Notes: generated from the sequence alone by a model not told the origin. A stretch of DNA of 64,000 nt from an uncultured Draconibacterium sp. (GCF_963676735.1 NZ_OY781464.1:3443001-3507000), one strand, 5' to 3'; shown: positions 25,976 to 34,916, numbered from the stretch's first letter. Program-made: numbers and translations.

Positions 25976-27574
25976 ATGAAATTTGAATTTAAATTTATAG
26001 ATAAGAAGCAGGGTAGTATAAAAGACGATATACTTTCTGGTCTTACCGTATCCTTAGCCCTTGTTCCCGAGGCAGTAGCTTTTGCTTTTGTGGCCGGGGT
26101 TTCGCCCATTGTTGGCCTTTACGGTGCCTTTATGATGGGACTGATTACGTCAATTTTTGGCGGCCGCCCGGGAATGATTTCCGGAGCTACCGGTGCCATG
26201 GCCGTTGTTATGGTTAGCCTGGTGCAAAAGGGAAATGCTATGGGCGACGGACAAGGCCTGCAGTACCTTTTTGCCACCTTAATTTTAGCAGGAACCATTC
26301 AGGGGCTTTTTGGTATTTTCAAATTAGGAAAGTTTATCCGCCTGGTGCCGCACTCGGTAATGATGGGCTTTGTTAACGGGCTAGCCATCGTTATTTTCCT
26401 GTCGCAGTTAGGCATGTTTAAAACTGGTGACGAATGGTTAACCGGCGCTCCATTGTTTACCATGCTTGGCCTGGTGGCTTTAACCATGATTATAATGATT
26501 GTGCTGCCAAAACTAAGCAAAGCCATTCCGGCTGCTCTGGTAGGTATTTTGGTTGTTTCGGCCATTGTTATCTTCGGAAATATTGAAACAGAAACGGTTA
26601 AAAGTTTTATTCAAAACGGCGGTGGCGATAGCATAAAAGCAGGTTTGCCAACTTTTAATGTGCCGCTAATTCCGTTTAACCTTCACACGCTTGAACTAAT
26701 TTTTCCGTATGCCCTGATTTTGGCAGCTGTTGGTTTAATCGAATCGTTAATGACTCTGAACCTGGTTGACGAATTAACCGAAACCCGGGGAAGCGGCAAC
26801 CGCGAATGTGCCGCACAAGGTATGGCCAATATCGTTAACGGATTTTTTGGAGGAATGGGCGGTTGCGCCATGATTGGACAAAGCATCATCAACATCAAAT
26901 CGGGTGGACGTGGTCGCCTGTCAGGAATTTTTGCAGCCATTATGCTGCTTATGTTTATCCTGTTTGCCTCGAGCTATATTGAAATGATACCCATTGCTGC
27001 TCTGGTTGGCGTAATGTTTATGGTAGTAATTGGGACCTTTGCCTGGAGTACATTTAAAATCATCGATAAAATACCGGTTTCAGACCTGATTGTGATTGTG
27101 CTGGTTACCGGCTTAACGGTTATTTTCGATCTTGCAATTGCAGTGTTGGCAGGTGTTATCGTTTCGGCACTCGTGTTTTCGTGGGAGAATGCCAAACGTA
27201 TTCGAGCCCGCAAAAAAACCGACGAACACGGCATAAAACATTACGAAATTTTTGGCCCGCTGTTTTTTGGGTCAACAACACTTTTTCAGAGCAAATTTGA
27301 TGTGCAAAATGACCCCAACGAGGTAATTGTTGATTTTAAAGAATCGCGCATAATGGACCAGTCGGCAATTGAAGCCATAAATAAACTGGCCGAACGCTAC
27401 CAAAAAGCGGGAAAAACAATTCACCTGCGCCACCTTAGCCGCGACTGCATAAAACTGGTGAAAAAAGCTGAAGCTATTTGCGATGTAAATGTGCTGGAAG
27501 ATCCGAATTACTTTGTGGCTATTGATAATTATAACCGGGTTATAAAAAATACAAAAACTCCGTTTAACAGTTAA
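25976..27574 (+). CDS. SulP family anion permease with STAS domain
   Basis: About 532 residues from ATG 25976. A membrane domain of roughly 10-14 helices carries SulP motifs (SGLTVSLALVPEAVAFAFVAGV, VGLYGAFMMGL, GATGAMAVVM, NIVNGFFGGMGGCAMIGQS). A cytosolic STAS domain follows from about residue 430 (VIVDFKESRIMDQSAIEAINKL). SulP proteins move sulfate, bicarbonate or other anions across the inner membrane, often with sodium or protons; the substrate cannot be read here. Sulfate supply would fit the sulfatase found later, but that is speculation. It is monocistronic, with a terminator 20 bp downstream. Confidence 0.92.
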   Translation: MKFEFKFIDKKQGSIKDDILSGLTVSLALVPEAVAFAFVAGVSPIVGLYGAFMMGLITSIFGGRPGMISGATGAMAVVMVSLVQKGNAMGDGQGLQYLFATLILAGTIQGLFGIFKLGKFIRLVPHSVMMGFVNGLAIVIFLSQLGMFKTGDEWLTGAPLFTMLGLVALTMIIMIVLPKLSKAIPAALVGILVVSAIVIFGNIETETVKSFIQNGGGDSIKAGLPTFNVPLIPFNLHTLELIFPYALILAAVGLIESLMTLNLVDELTETRGSGNRECAAQGMANIVNGFFGGMGGCAMIGQSIINIKSGGRGRLSGIFAAIMLLMFILFASSYIEMIPIAALVGVMFMVVIGTFAWSTFKIIDKIPVSDLIVIVLVTGLTVIFDLAIAVLAGVIVSALVFSWENAKRIRARKKTDEHGIKHYEIFGPLFFGSTTLFQSKFDVQNDPNEVIVDFKESRIMDQSAIEAINKLAERYQKAGKTIHLRHLSRDCIKLVKKAEAICDVNVLEDPNYFVAIDNYNRVIKNTKTPFNS

Positions 27575-27595
27575 ACAGGATTGTCTGCAAAAAGA

Positions 27596-27643
27596 AAAAG
27601 ACCCTTGCTCTGGTTTATAAAATCAGAGCACGGGTCTTTTTTT
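27596..27643 (+). terminator. Intrinsic terminator of the SulP gene
   Basis: AAAAAGACCCTTGCTCTG pairs with CAGAGCACGGGTCTTTTT (one mismatch), with a run of seven T. Confidence 0.88.
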
Positions 27644-27732
27644 CTGAATGCAACGCTAAACAAAAAATTTTGTCTTTATTAAAAAGCTTTTACGGATTAG
27701 CTTTAAAAGCGGCCTGAAACCATAAACAATGT

Positions 27733-28800
27733 TCAACTTTTTGTTTTAGGCTGCTTTTTATTGCGTTTGTAAAAATGTTTTGAATCTCCCCACTCGCCAA
27801 AACCAATTTCCGAGCCCGCCATATGTATTCGGGCCTCCAGGCAATTTCTGCACAGCTCGGCATCTTCATCCAAACAGGGTTTATCCTCGTACAATTGATA
27901 CTCTTCGCGGTAAGCCGTTGGGGTTAAATTGGGCATTATTACATTGGCGCCAATGGCCAATGCTTTTTCCCTTCCGGCAGGGTCGATGGCCTGCAAAGCT
28001 GTAGCCGCCGCAATATTAATATCGGGCATTAGCAAGCGCAAAACGGCAATCATATTCAGGGCCAAATCAAAACGCTCCTGTTTGGTTTTCAGCAAATGCC
28101 GGTATTGGTACAAGGGCGTATCTTCATGCTCAATGTAGGGACCCATTCCGCACATATCAATGTCCAGCTTCTTAAAAAAAAGCAGGTCGTCAGCCAGGTG
28201 TTCATACGTTTGAAAGGGCAAGCCAATCATCACTCCTGTTCCCACCTGGTAGCCCACGTTTTTTAAACTACCGAGTGCTTCAATTCTTCGTTCAAACGAA
28301 TGCGTTTCATTTTCAGGATGAATTTTATAGTACAATTCGCGATTCGACGACTCAATGCGTAGTAAATAACGGTGTGCCCCACTCCCGAACCAACGGCGGT
28401 AGGTATCCTCGCTTTGTTCACCACAACTAAGTGTTATGCCCAGCTCTCCGTTCGAGAGTTGTTTAATCTTCTTCAGCAAACCATCTACCCGCTTAATAAA
28501 AGCCGGTGACGACAATTCACCCGATTGCAATACCACTGATGCAAAATGGTTTTCCCAGGCAAACCTGCACGATTCCAGAATCTCCTCATCGCTCACATCG
28601 TAACGAATAACTTTGTCGTTTCCTTTCCGAATACCGCAGTACAAACAGTCTTTCGCACAAATATTCGAAAACTCTACTAAGCCCCGAAAATATACTTTAT
28701 TCCCAGTTTCTTTTACCTTCACCTCCTGCGCCCGTTTTAGTAAAGCGGTACGTTCTTCGCCGGTGGCTTTAAGCAGCTGTATTATTTCTTCTTTCTTCAA
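27733..28800 (-). CDS. hydE: [FeFe] hydrogenase maturase HydE (radical SAM)
   Basis: 355 residues. Acts in building the H-cluster of [FeFe] hydrogenase; HydE converts the HydG product on the way to the diiron subcluster. The radical SAM motif is Cys48-x3-Cys52-x2-Cys55 (CAKDCLYC), preceded by FRGLVEFSNI. GVMIGLPFQTYEHLADDLLFFKKLDIDMCGMGPYI is typical of HydE. Start is TTG at 28800; TAA lies three codons upstream and there is no ATG. It is divergent from TM1266-hydG-aspA, and hydF is about 6.5 kb away. Confidence 0.95.
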   Translation of the reverse strand: MKKEEIIQLLKATGEERTALLKRAQEVKVKETGNKVYFRGLVEFSNICAKDCLYCGIRKGNDKVIRYDVSDEEILESCRFAWENHFASVVLQSGELSSPAFIKRVDGLLKKIKQLSNGELGITLSCGEQSEDTYRRWFGSGAHRYLLRIESSNRELYYKIHPENETHSFERRIEALGSLKNVGYQVGTGVMIGLPFQTYEHLADDLLFFKKLDIDMCGMGPYIEHEDTPLYQYRHLLKTKQERFDLALNMIAVLRLLMPDINIAAATALQAIDPAGREKALAIGANVIMPNLTPTAYREEYQLYEDKPCLDEDAELCRNCLEARIHMAGSEIGFGEWGDSKHFYKRNKKQPKTKS

Positions 28801-28941
28801 TCGCAGTTATTTCTTCGGTAAAAATAGTTTTTTCCGTCGCTAAACAAGATAACAAAATTCAGGAACTCCATGTTTTATGCTTAAGTTTAACAACATACTC
28901 ATTTGCAACATTTCTCATGTTAAGCTATTGAAATTAAACCT

Positions 28942-28949
28942 ATTTTTGT
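28942..28949 (+). promoter_or_regulatory. Candidate -7 box of the hydG operon
   Basis: TATTTTTG matches TAnnTTTG. It would start transcription just before the structured element at 28961. A second match, TATATTTG, is at 29060-29067. The -33 element is weak for both. Confidence 0.45.
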
Positions 28950-28960
28950 AGCACAATCCT

Positions 28961-29056
28961 GCGGGAAGGCCACGGCTGACTTTAGGGAGAATAAGGCAAA
29001 AGAATCAAGTAGAAAGGCAAAAGTCTTTCTATTCCTTTATCTCCAATTTTCCCGCA
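28961..29056 (+). ncRNA. Structured leader or small RNA upstream of the hydG operon
   Basis: Nested pairings over 96 nt: TGCGGGAA (28961-28968) with TTCCCGCA (29049-29056); GGAGAATAAGG (28986-28996) with CCTTTATCTCC (29034-29044, two mismatches); TAGAAAG with CTTTCTA inside. It begins about 10 bp after a good -7 box, so it would form the 5' end of the transcript. It does not match a riboswitch class that I know. Regulation of hydrogenase maturation is an inference. The rest of 28801-29138 holds nothing else notable. Confidence 0.4.
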
Positions 29057-29138
29057 AAATATATTTGTAGAACTTAAGTTGATGTTTTTGGCAGAAATGA
29101 ATTTCTGTTTTCCAACTTTCAACTGCTAACTTTTTTAT

Positions 29139-29384
29139 ATGAGACGACTGGGATTTGTAGGAATAATTATTGAGGACCGGGAGCAATCATCGGGAGCGGT
29201 TAACGAGGTGTTGAGCCAGTTTTCTGAACTTGTTTTGGCGAGAACCGGACTGCCCAATGCCAAAGAAAATTATTCGGTAATTACCCTGGTTATTGATGCA
29301 ACTACTGATGAACTGGGAATGTTAACCGGAAAACTGGGAAATATACAGGGCGTTTCTGTAAAATCAGGTCTTGCAAAAAAATAG
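29139..29384 (+). CDS. TM1266-type hydrogenase-system putative regulator
   Basis: 81 residues with an ACT-like ferredoxin fold pattern: RRLGFVGIIIEDREQSSGAVNEVLSQF, then VITLVIDATTDELGMLTGKLGNIQGVSVKSG. This is the small TM1266 family found next to iron-only hydrogenase genes and proposed to be regulatory, probably by analogy with NikR/ACT ligand-binding domains; no DNA-binding domain is present. Start ATG at 29139. It is followed by hydG after 30 bp, so the two form one transcript. Confidence 0.85.
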   Translation: MRRLGFVGIIIEDREQSSGAVNEVLSQFSELVLARTGLPNAKENYSVITLVIDATTDELGMLTGKLGNIQGVSVKSGLAKK

Positions 29385-29414
29385 AAAGTAACAACTGATC
29401 TAAAAACTCAAAAT

Positions 29415-30806
29415 ATGTACAATGTTCCTGCCGATTTTATAAACGAAGCAAAAATTTGGGAAGCACTGGAAGCCAACAAAAACCCGGAGCCATCGCGAAT
29501 TAAGGAAGTACTGCAAAAAGCAGCCGAAATGAAAGGTCTGAATGCCGATGATGTTGCTGTGCTCACCTGCATTAGCGACCCGGAAATGCTGGCCGAACTT
29601 TTTACTGCCGCCAACACGGTTAAAGAAACCATTTATGGCAAACGTCTGGTATTGTTTGCGCCTTTATACATATCAAACCTCTGCGCCAACGAGTGCCTTT
29701 ATTGTGCATTCAGAGCTACCAACAAGGATATCGATCGCCATGCACTTTCGCAGGAGCACATTGCCCGCGAAGTTGAAGTGTTAATCAACCAGGGACACAA
29801 ACGCGTTTTACTGGTTGCCGGCGAATCGTACCCTAATCAAGGCTTTCAGTATGTACTCGACTCCATTCGAACCATTTACGGTGTTAAAAACAAGCACGGC
29901 GAAATACGCCGGGTAAACGTAAACGTGGCACCACTTTCAACCGATGAGTTTAAGCAACTAAAAGCTGAAGGAATTGGCACCTACCAGATTTTTCAGGAAA
30001 CCTACCACCACGAAACCTACCACAAAGTTCACCTTGGGGGTAAAAAACGCGACTACAACTGGCGGGCATGGTCGCTGCACCGTGCAATGGAAGCAGGCAT
30101 TGATGACGTTGGCATTGGTGTACTTTTTGGCTTGTTCGATTACCGTTTCGAAATATTAGCTATGATGCAACACATTCGCGAACTGGAAGATAAATTTGGT
30201 GTTGGACCGCATACCATTAGTGTTCCGCGACTGGAACCAGCCACCAACAGCGATCTGGCGTCGCACCCGCCATTTCCGGTTTCCGATATCGATTTCAGAA
30301 AAATAGTAGCCATTTTACGACTGGCAGTTCCGTATACCGGCATAATTATGTCGACGCGCGAAACGGCTAAAATGCGCCGCGAAACATTTGCATTGGGTGT
30401 CAGTCAGATTTCGGCAGGAAGTAAAACCAATCCGGGAGGGTACGAAGAAGAAGACGAAATTTCAAGTCAGTTTAGCCTGGGCGACCACCGACCACTCGAC
30501 GAAGTTATTCGTGATGTGGCATCAATGGGCTACATCCCTTCGTTTTGTACAGCCTGTTACCGTTTAGGAAGAACAGGGCAGGATTTTATGGATCTGGCAA
30601 AGCCCGGTGATATCCGCTTGCACTGTGCTCCCAATGGCTTAAGCTCGTTTAAAGAATACCTGCAAAACTATGCCGCACCCGAAACCAAAGAAATAGGAGA
30701 AAAGCTTATTCGCGATACCATTGCCGGAATGAGTGGTATTGCCAGGCAACGCGCCGAGAAGCTGGTAAAACGCGTTGAAGCGGGTCGGGACGATGTTTAC
30801 TGTTAA
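29415..30806 (+). CDS. hydG: [FeFe] hydrogenase maturase HydG (tyrosine lyase)
   Basis: 463 residues. HydG cleaves tyrosine to p-cresol, CO and cyanide and delivers an Fe(CO)2(CN)-cysteine unit for the H-cluster. The radical SAM motif is Cys90-x3-Cys94-x2-Cys97 (CANECLYC), and the C-terminal auxiliary cluster motif Cys378-x2-Cys381-x22-Cys404 matches the family spacing exactly. It is cytosolic, follows TM1266, and is followed by aspA after about 70 bp. No hydrogenase structural gene is in the window, so the enzyme it serves is elsewhere. Confidence 0.97.
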   Translation: MYNVPADFINEAKIWEALEANKNPEPSRIKEVLQKAAEMKGLNADDVAVLTCISDPEMLAELFTAANTVKETIYGKRLVLFAPLYISNLCANECLYCAFRATNKDIDRHALSQEHIAREVEVLINQGHKRVLLVAGESYPNQGFQYVLDSIRTIYGVKNKHGEIRRVNVNVAPLSTDEFKQLKAEGIGTYQIFQETYHHETYHKVHLGGKKRDYNWRAWSLHRAMEAGIDDVGIGVLFGLFDYRFEILAMMQHIRELEDKFGVGPHTISVPRLEPATNSDLASHPPFPVSDIDFRKIVAILRLAVPYTGIIMSTRETAKMRRETFALGVSQISAGSKTNPGGYEEEDEISSQFSLGDHRPLDEVIRDVASMGYIPSFCTACYRLGRTGQDFMDLAKPGDIRLHCAPNGLSSFKEYLQNYAAPETKEIGEKLIRDTIAGMSGIARQRAEKLVKRVEAGRDDVYC

Positions 30807-30875
30807 ACAACAAATTTTTAAGCATCGAACAAAACAGATAGAGGTAGATATTTTTTTCAAATCAAAGCAAAAACT

Positions 30876-32270
30876 ATGGTACAGTTAAGAACAGAAAACG
30901 ACTTACTTGGCCAAAAACAACTACCTGCCGACGCGCTGTGGGGCATTCACACTGCCCGTGCTATTGAAAATTTTCCAATCATGAAACAAACTGTGCATCA
31001 GGAATTGGTTAAAGCTTATGGCGAGGTAAAACTGGCCTGCGCACAAACCAACAATGCACTTGGTTTCTGGAAAAACAAAGAAAAAGGCGCAGCAATAGAG
31101 CAAGCTGCATTTGAAATGAGCCAGGGACTGCTGAATGAACATATTGTGGTAGATTCCTTGCAGGGAGGGGCCGGAACGTCAACCAACATGAATGTTAACG
31201 AGGTACTTGCCAACCGTGCTTTGTTGTTACTTAACCAACAACCCGGTAATTACGATTTGGTTTCGCCACTTAACGATATTAACCTTCACCAAAGCACTAA
31301 CGACACCTACCCAACAGCTTTAAAAGTTGCAGCTATTCGTTTGTTACGCCTGTTGGAGCAAAATGTACTCGCGCTTCAAGAGGCGTTTCAGCAAAAGGAA
31401 AAAGAATTTGCACCTATCGTAAAAATTGGCAGAACCCAGTTGCAGGACGCTGTATTAACCACATTGGGGCGCGAAATGGGTGCCTATGCCGAAGCCTTTA
31501 ACCGCGACCGCTGGCGGATTTACAAATGCGAAGAACGTTTGCGTGTTGTAAACCTCGGAGGAACAGCTATTGGAACCGGACTGGGAGCTCCAAAACAATT
31601 TATTTTCAGGGTGCTTGACAAACTGCGCGATAATACAAATATTGGCCTGGCACGTAGCGAAAACCTGGTTGATGGTACCCTAAACACCGATGTATTTGTT
31701 GAAGTTTCAGGAATTTTAAAAGCATGCGCATCAAACTTATTAAAAATCAGCAACGACCTTCGGCTGATGTCCAGTGGTCCGCATGCCGGTTTAGGAGAGA
31801 TTAATTTGCCTGAACTTCAGGCCGGATCATCAATAATGCCCGGAAAAGTTAACCCCGTAATACCCGAAGCAGTAGCCCAGGTAGCTATTAAAGTAATGGG
31901 GAACGACCAAATAATTACGCAGGCAAGTAGCTCTGGCAACCTGGAATTGAACCAGTTTCTTCCGTTAATTGCACACAGTTTACTCGAATCTGTCGACCTG
32001 TTAAAGGAGGCCTGTAATCTTTTTACCGAAAAGTGTGTATCCGGAATAACAGCCAATGAAAAAAAATGTCGGGCTCAGGTAAATAACTCCACCGCCACGG
32101 TTACTGCTCTTATGCCTGCTATTGGGTACAACAAGTGCGATGAAATATTAAAAATCGCTCGCCAACACGAATTATCCATTAAAGAGGCAAGTTTAAAATC
32201 AGGCTTTTTAAACGAAGAAGAATTTGAACAGCTGATAACTCCGGAAGCCGTTTGCCGACTGGGACATTAA
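30876..32270 (+). CDS. aspA: Aspartate ammonia-lyase
   Basis: 464 residues of the fumarase/aspartase superfamily. Conserved regions are GGAGTSTNMNVNEVLANRA, HQSTNDTYPTALKVAA, GRTQLQDAVLTTLGREMGAYA and the signature loop GSSIMPGKVNPVIPEAVAQVA. It converts aspartate to fumarate and ammonia in the cytosol. An aspA gene beside hydE/hydG/hydF is a recurring arrangement in [FeFe] hydrogenase loci; supplying ammonium for the bridging amine ligand of the H-cluster is one explanation in line with what is known of that ligand's synthesis, but the sequence does not prove it. Confidence 0.93.
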   Translation: MVQLRTENDLLGQKQLPADALWGIHTARAIENFPIMKQTVHQELVKAYGEVKLACAQTNNALGFWKNKEKGAAIEQAAFEMSQGLLNEHIVVDSLQGGAGTSTNMNVNEVLANRALLLLNQQPGNYDLVSPLNDINLHQSTNDTYPTALKVAAIRLLRLLEQNVLALQEAFQQKEKEFAPIVKIGRTQLQDAVLTTLGREMGAYAEAFNRDRWRIYKCEERLRVVNLGGTAIGTGLGAPKQFIFRVLDKLRDNTNIGLARSENLVDGTLNTDVFVEVSGILKACASNLLKISNDLRLMSSGPHAGLGEINLPELQAGSSIMPGKVNPVIPEAVAQVAIKVMGNDQIITQASSSGNLELNQFLPLIAHSLLESVDLLKEACNLFTEKCVSGITANEKKCRAQVNNSTATVTALMPAIGYNKCDEILKIARQHELSIKEASLKSGFLNEEEFEQLITPEAVCRLGH

Positions 32271-32282
32271 ATCCCACTAATT

Positions 32283-32298
32283 TTAACAAAACGTTAAC
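32283..32298 (+). promoter_or_regulatory. Direct repeat TTAAC-N6-TTAAC upstream of exported peptide 1
   Basis: TTAAC at 32283-32287 and 32294-32298, an 11-bp start-to-start spacing as in OmpR-family operators. The same arrangement is at 34917-34932 upstream of peptide 2. Confidence 0.45.
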
Positions 32299-32372
32299 AT
32301 CTGTCTACGCTCCTCTTTATCAACGCTTTAATATTATTTAAATATTTTAAGACATATTTATCTTCTTTTTCG

Positions 32373-32404
32373 CTTGCAAATGTTTTTAATAGTTATTAAT
32401 ATTG
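32373..32404 (+). promoter_or_regulatory. Candidate promoter of exported peptide 1
   Basis: CTTG at 32373-32376, a 20-bp spacer, then TAATATTG at 32397-32404. One mismatch to the -7 consensus. Confidence 0.4.
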
Positions 32405-32456
32405 AGTCTAAATAAACATAGAGACGAAAATTATTTTATAACTAAAAAAGTGAATC

Positions 32457-32759
32457 ATGAAAAAAGTATTATTTCTATTAGCGTTTGTAGCAGTTTACGG
32501 AGTATCATTAGCAATGACAGAAGCTACTGTAGTTGCCGCAGACGAAACAGTACAAGTTGTTACTGATTTTGATCAGGTAGAAAAAGAAAAAAAGGAAAGC
32601 AAGAAAGCCGCAAAGGGTGAAGCAAAAGCTGAAGGATGTTCAGGAACAAAGGCTAAAGCCGATGGTTGCTCAGGTAGCAAAGCAAAAGCAGACGGATGTG
32701 CCGGTGAAAAATCAGCCAAGAAAAGCGACTGCAGCAAATCTTGTGACGGAAAAAAATAA
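32457..32759 (+). CDS. Exported Lys/Cys-rich peptide 1
   Basis: 100 residues. An N-terminal signal (MKKVLFLLAFVAVYGVSLA) is followed by an acidic hydrophobic stretch and then a Lys-rich tail with near-perfect repeats of KAKADGC[SA]G. The tail holds five Cys, each next to Gly, Ser or Asp, a pattern that could bind soft metals or form disulfides. It is paralogous to the peptide at 34994 (shared MKK..L...VFVYG...A, then VVxA...VTVVxD). A terminator follows, and the gene converges on a response regulator. Function unknown. Confidence 0.85.
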   Translation: MKKVLFLLAFVAVYGVSLAMTEATVVAADETVQVVTDFDQVEKEKKESKKAAKGEAKAEGCSGTKAKADGCSGSKAKADGCAGEKSAKKSDCSKSCDGKK

Positions 32760-32782
32760 GGGAAACTTATTTGAATATAAAG

Positions 32783-32815
32783 AAAGTCGTTCAATAAAAT
32801 TGAGCGACTTTTTTT
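32783..32815 (+). terminator. Terminator between peptide 1 and the response regulator
   Basis: AAAGTCGTTCAA pairs with TTGAGCGACTTT, then TTTT. It may serve both convergent genes. Confidence 0.8.
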
Positions 32816-32819
32816 GCGT

Positions 32820-33512
32820 TTAACAATTCAGAATGTAACCCACTTTCACCACATTTTCAATCGAAACTGATGAATCATCGGCAAAATACTTTCTCAATTT
32901 CGATATAAAAACATCCAGACTCCTACCCGCAAAATAATCGTTTTCGCCCCAAATAGCGGTTAATATCTGTTCGCGTCTGATCACATTCTTTTTGGCTTTA
33001 CAAAGCATGCGCAACACCTCGGCCTCGCGTATGGTTAAGCGCCGCACCTTATTGTTTATGGTTAACGATTGATTTTCAAAATCAAACTCATAAGCGCCCA
33101 CCTGATAAATATTATCCGGCTCTGCCTGAACGAAATCACTACGATTACTTATGGCAACAATTTTACACCACAGCTCATCTTCATCAAAAGGTTTGGTAAT
33201 ATAATCATCGGCGCCAATATTGTAACCTTTCATTTTATCCTCTTTCATGGCCCGGGCAGTCAGAAAAACAATAGGAATTTTAGGCTCTATGGCTTTTACT
33301 TTTTCCGCCAGCGAAAAACCATCCAGTTTTGGAAGCATGACATCAAAAATGCAAAAATTAAAGCTCTCGTTTTTCCTGAATCCTTCGAGTCCTTCTTCGC
33401 CATCGCGGTATAAGGTAACTTGTACTCCACGGCTTAATAAAAAATCTTCAAGTAAGTAACCAAGGTTGGTGTCGTCTTCTACTAAAATTATATTCAGTTT
33501 CTTTTCATCCAT
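32820..33512 (-). CDS. OmpR-family response regulator (RprY-like)
   Basis: 230 residues. A receiver domain (VEDDTN, phosphoacceptor Asp57 in CIFDVMLPKLDG, Lys in YITKPFDEDEL) is joined to an OmpR-type winged helix (NKVRRLTIREAEVLRMLCKAKKNVIRREQILTAIWGENDYFAGRSLDVFISKLRKYF begins near 147). It resembles the RprY type of Bacteroides. It starts 2 bp after the end of the sensor gene, so the pair is co-transcribed leftwards from about 34800. It is expected to bind 11-bp-period direct repeats such as those before the two peptide genes. Confidence 0.93.
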   Translation of the reverse strand: MDEKKLNIILVEDDTNLGYLLEDFLLSRGVQVTLYRDGEEGLEGFRKNESFNFCIFDVMLPKLDGFSLAEKVKAIEPKIPIVFLTARAMKEDKMKGYNIGADDYITKPFDEDELWCKIVAISNRSDFVQAEPDNIYQVGAYEFDFENQSLTINNKVRRLTIREAEVLRMLCKAKKNVIRREQILTAIWGENDYFAGRSLDVFISKLRKYFADDSSVSIENVVKVGYILNC

Positions 33513-33514
33513 AG

Positions 33515-34780
33515 CTACTTTTTAATTTCAGGCAGTTGAATAATAAAAGTGGTTCCATTTTCTGTCTCGCTTTCAACAGAAATTGTTCCGTTATGAGCTT
33601 CAACAATTTGTTTAACGTAAGCCAATCCAATGCCAAATCCTTTTGTGTTGTGCACATCACCTGTTGGTACCCGGTAGTATTTATTAAAAATATACTTCTG
33701 AAACTTCAGAGGTATTCCAATTCCATTATCGGTCACCTCAATTCTAAGCTTATCGTTTTGCTTAATGGTTTCGATTTTTATCTGTGGTTCGTTTTTCGAG
33801 TATTTTATGGCATTGGAAAGCAAATTTACAAATACGTTTATAAAATGCAGGCGATCAACACAAACATACATTTTGTCAGGATTTGGCTGATATAAAATAC
33901 TGCCTTGTTTCTCATCCAGTAACATTTCGCAGGTAGAAATTGCTTCCTGTATCACGTCACTTATTGCCACGTCTTCTTTAGAATAGTCGAAAGCATTCCG
34001 TTCAACAGCTTCCAATCGCAACAAACTTTCCACCAGATTTTGAAGTTTTCGGTTCTCTTTAAATATCAGTTCTGCATAGTTTTCAAGCTTTTGCTCGTTA
34101 GTTCCGTAGCGCCTTTTTCTAATCATGTTTGACGCCAGCGCTATCGACGAAAGCGGGGTTTTAAACTCGTGACTAACATTATTGAGCAGTTCTTTAGTGT
34201 GTTGTGCAATTCGTATTTCCCTGTTGTAAATTCTGAAAATATTGTAAAGACTCACAATTAACAGGAAAATTAGCACAACAGAACCTAAAAACATAAGGCC
34301 GGCTTTAGCAAAAAAGAACCGGGTTCGCGAGGGGAACTCCACCACCAGTTGGTATCCCGAATGCCCCAAAATACCGCCCATACAACGCGAGTAATACAGG
34401 CCGTTATCAAATTCTTTTTGTAAAGCTTTTAACTCTTCCGATTTATTTTCAAGAATATACATCTCGTATTCCAGGTCGATGTCGTACGAGCGAAGTTCAG
34501 ACTCAATTGCATCGTGAATTTTTTCCCAAACGCCTGCGGTGGTAAGTTGGGTTTTTAGCCTGGCGGTGTCACATTCGACACAGGCTTTTACCATGCTGCA
34601 CAAGGGTTTATCAGCGGTTAATGTAGTCATTGTTTCGCTTAAGGCCAGCTCAACGCTTTTTTCAAACACCTTGTCCTGAAAACGAATGGAATAGATAATC
34701 CATTTTATTTGTGTTGCCAGCAGTGCCAAAATAATAAACAATGCCAACACAAACGTATATTTTCTGAATCCCGTTTTCAC
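33515..34780 (-). CDS. Sensor histidine kinase with Cys-containing sensor domain (RprX-like)
   Basis: 421 residues. One helix at 9-30, an extracytoplasmic domain of about 125 residues, and a second helix at about 160-182. The sensor domain has Cys61, Cys67 and Cys70 (PLCSMVKACVEC) and Cys133, unusual for this family and suited to metal or redox sensing. The kinase part has His204 (NVSHEFKTPL), the N box with Asn313 and the G boxes DNGIGI and GFGIGLAYV. Its gene is divergent from the Lys/Cys-rich peptide 2 and precedes the response regulator. Confidence 0.93.
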   Translation of the reverse strand: MKTGFRKYTFVLALFIILALLATQIKWIIYSIRFQDKVFEKSVELALSETMTTLTADKPLCSMVKACVECDTARLKTQLTTAGVWEKIHDAIESELRSYDIDLEYEMYILENKSEELKALQKEFDNGLYYSRCMGGILGHSGYQLVVEFPSRTRFFFAKAGLMFLGSVVLIFLLIVSLYNIFRIYNREIRIAQHTKELLNNVSHEFKTPLSSIALASNMIRKRRYGTNEQKLENYAELIFKENRKLQNLVESLLRLEAVERNAFDYSKEDVAISDVIQEAISTCEMLLDEKQGSILYQPNPDKMYVCVDRLHFINVFVNLLSNAIKYSKNEPQIKIETIKQNDKLRIEVTDNGIGIPLKFQKYIFNKYYRVPTGDVHNTKGFGIGLAYVKQIVEAHNGTISVESETENGTTFIIQLPEIKK

Positions 34781-34916
34781 TTGTCTGTTTTCCTTCTCTC
34801 TTCTTTTTAAAACGATTGTTTATCATCCAAACCCACTTCGGAATCAAATGTTTAACCGCTGTTTCGAATTTCAAAAATAACCATTAAAATTACAAACCTG
34901 TTTTCCTGATTTTACA

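Noticed and set aside
28961..29056. Known riboswitch (cobalamin, TPP, FMN, fluoride, Moco)
   Set aside because: The hairpin order and the conserved loops of these classes are missing; kept only as an unassigned structure.
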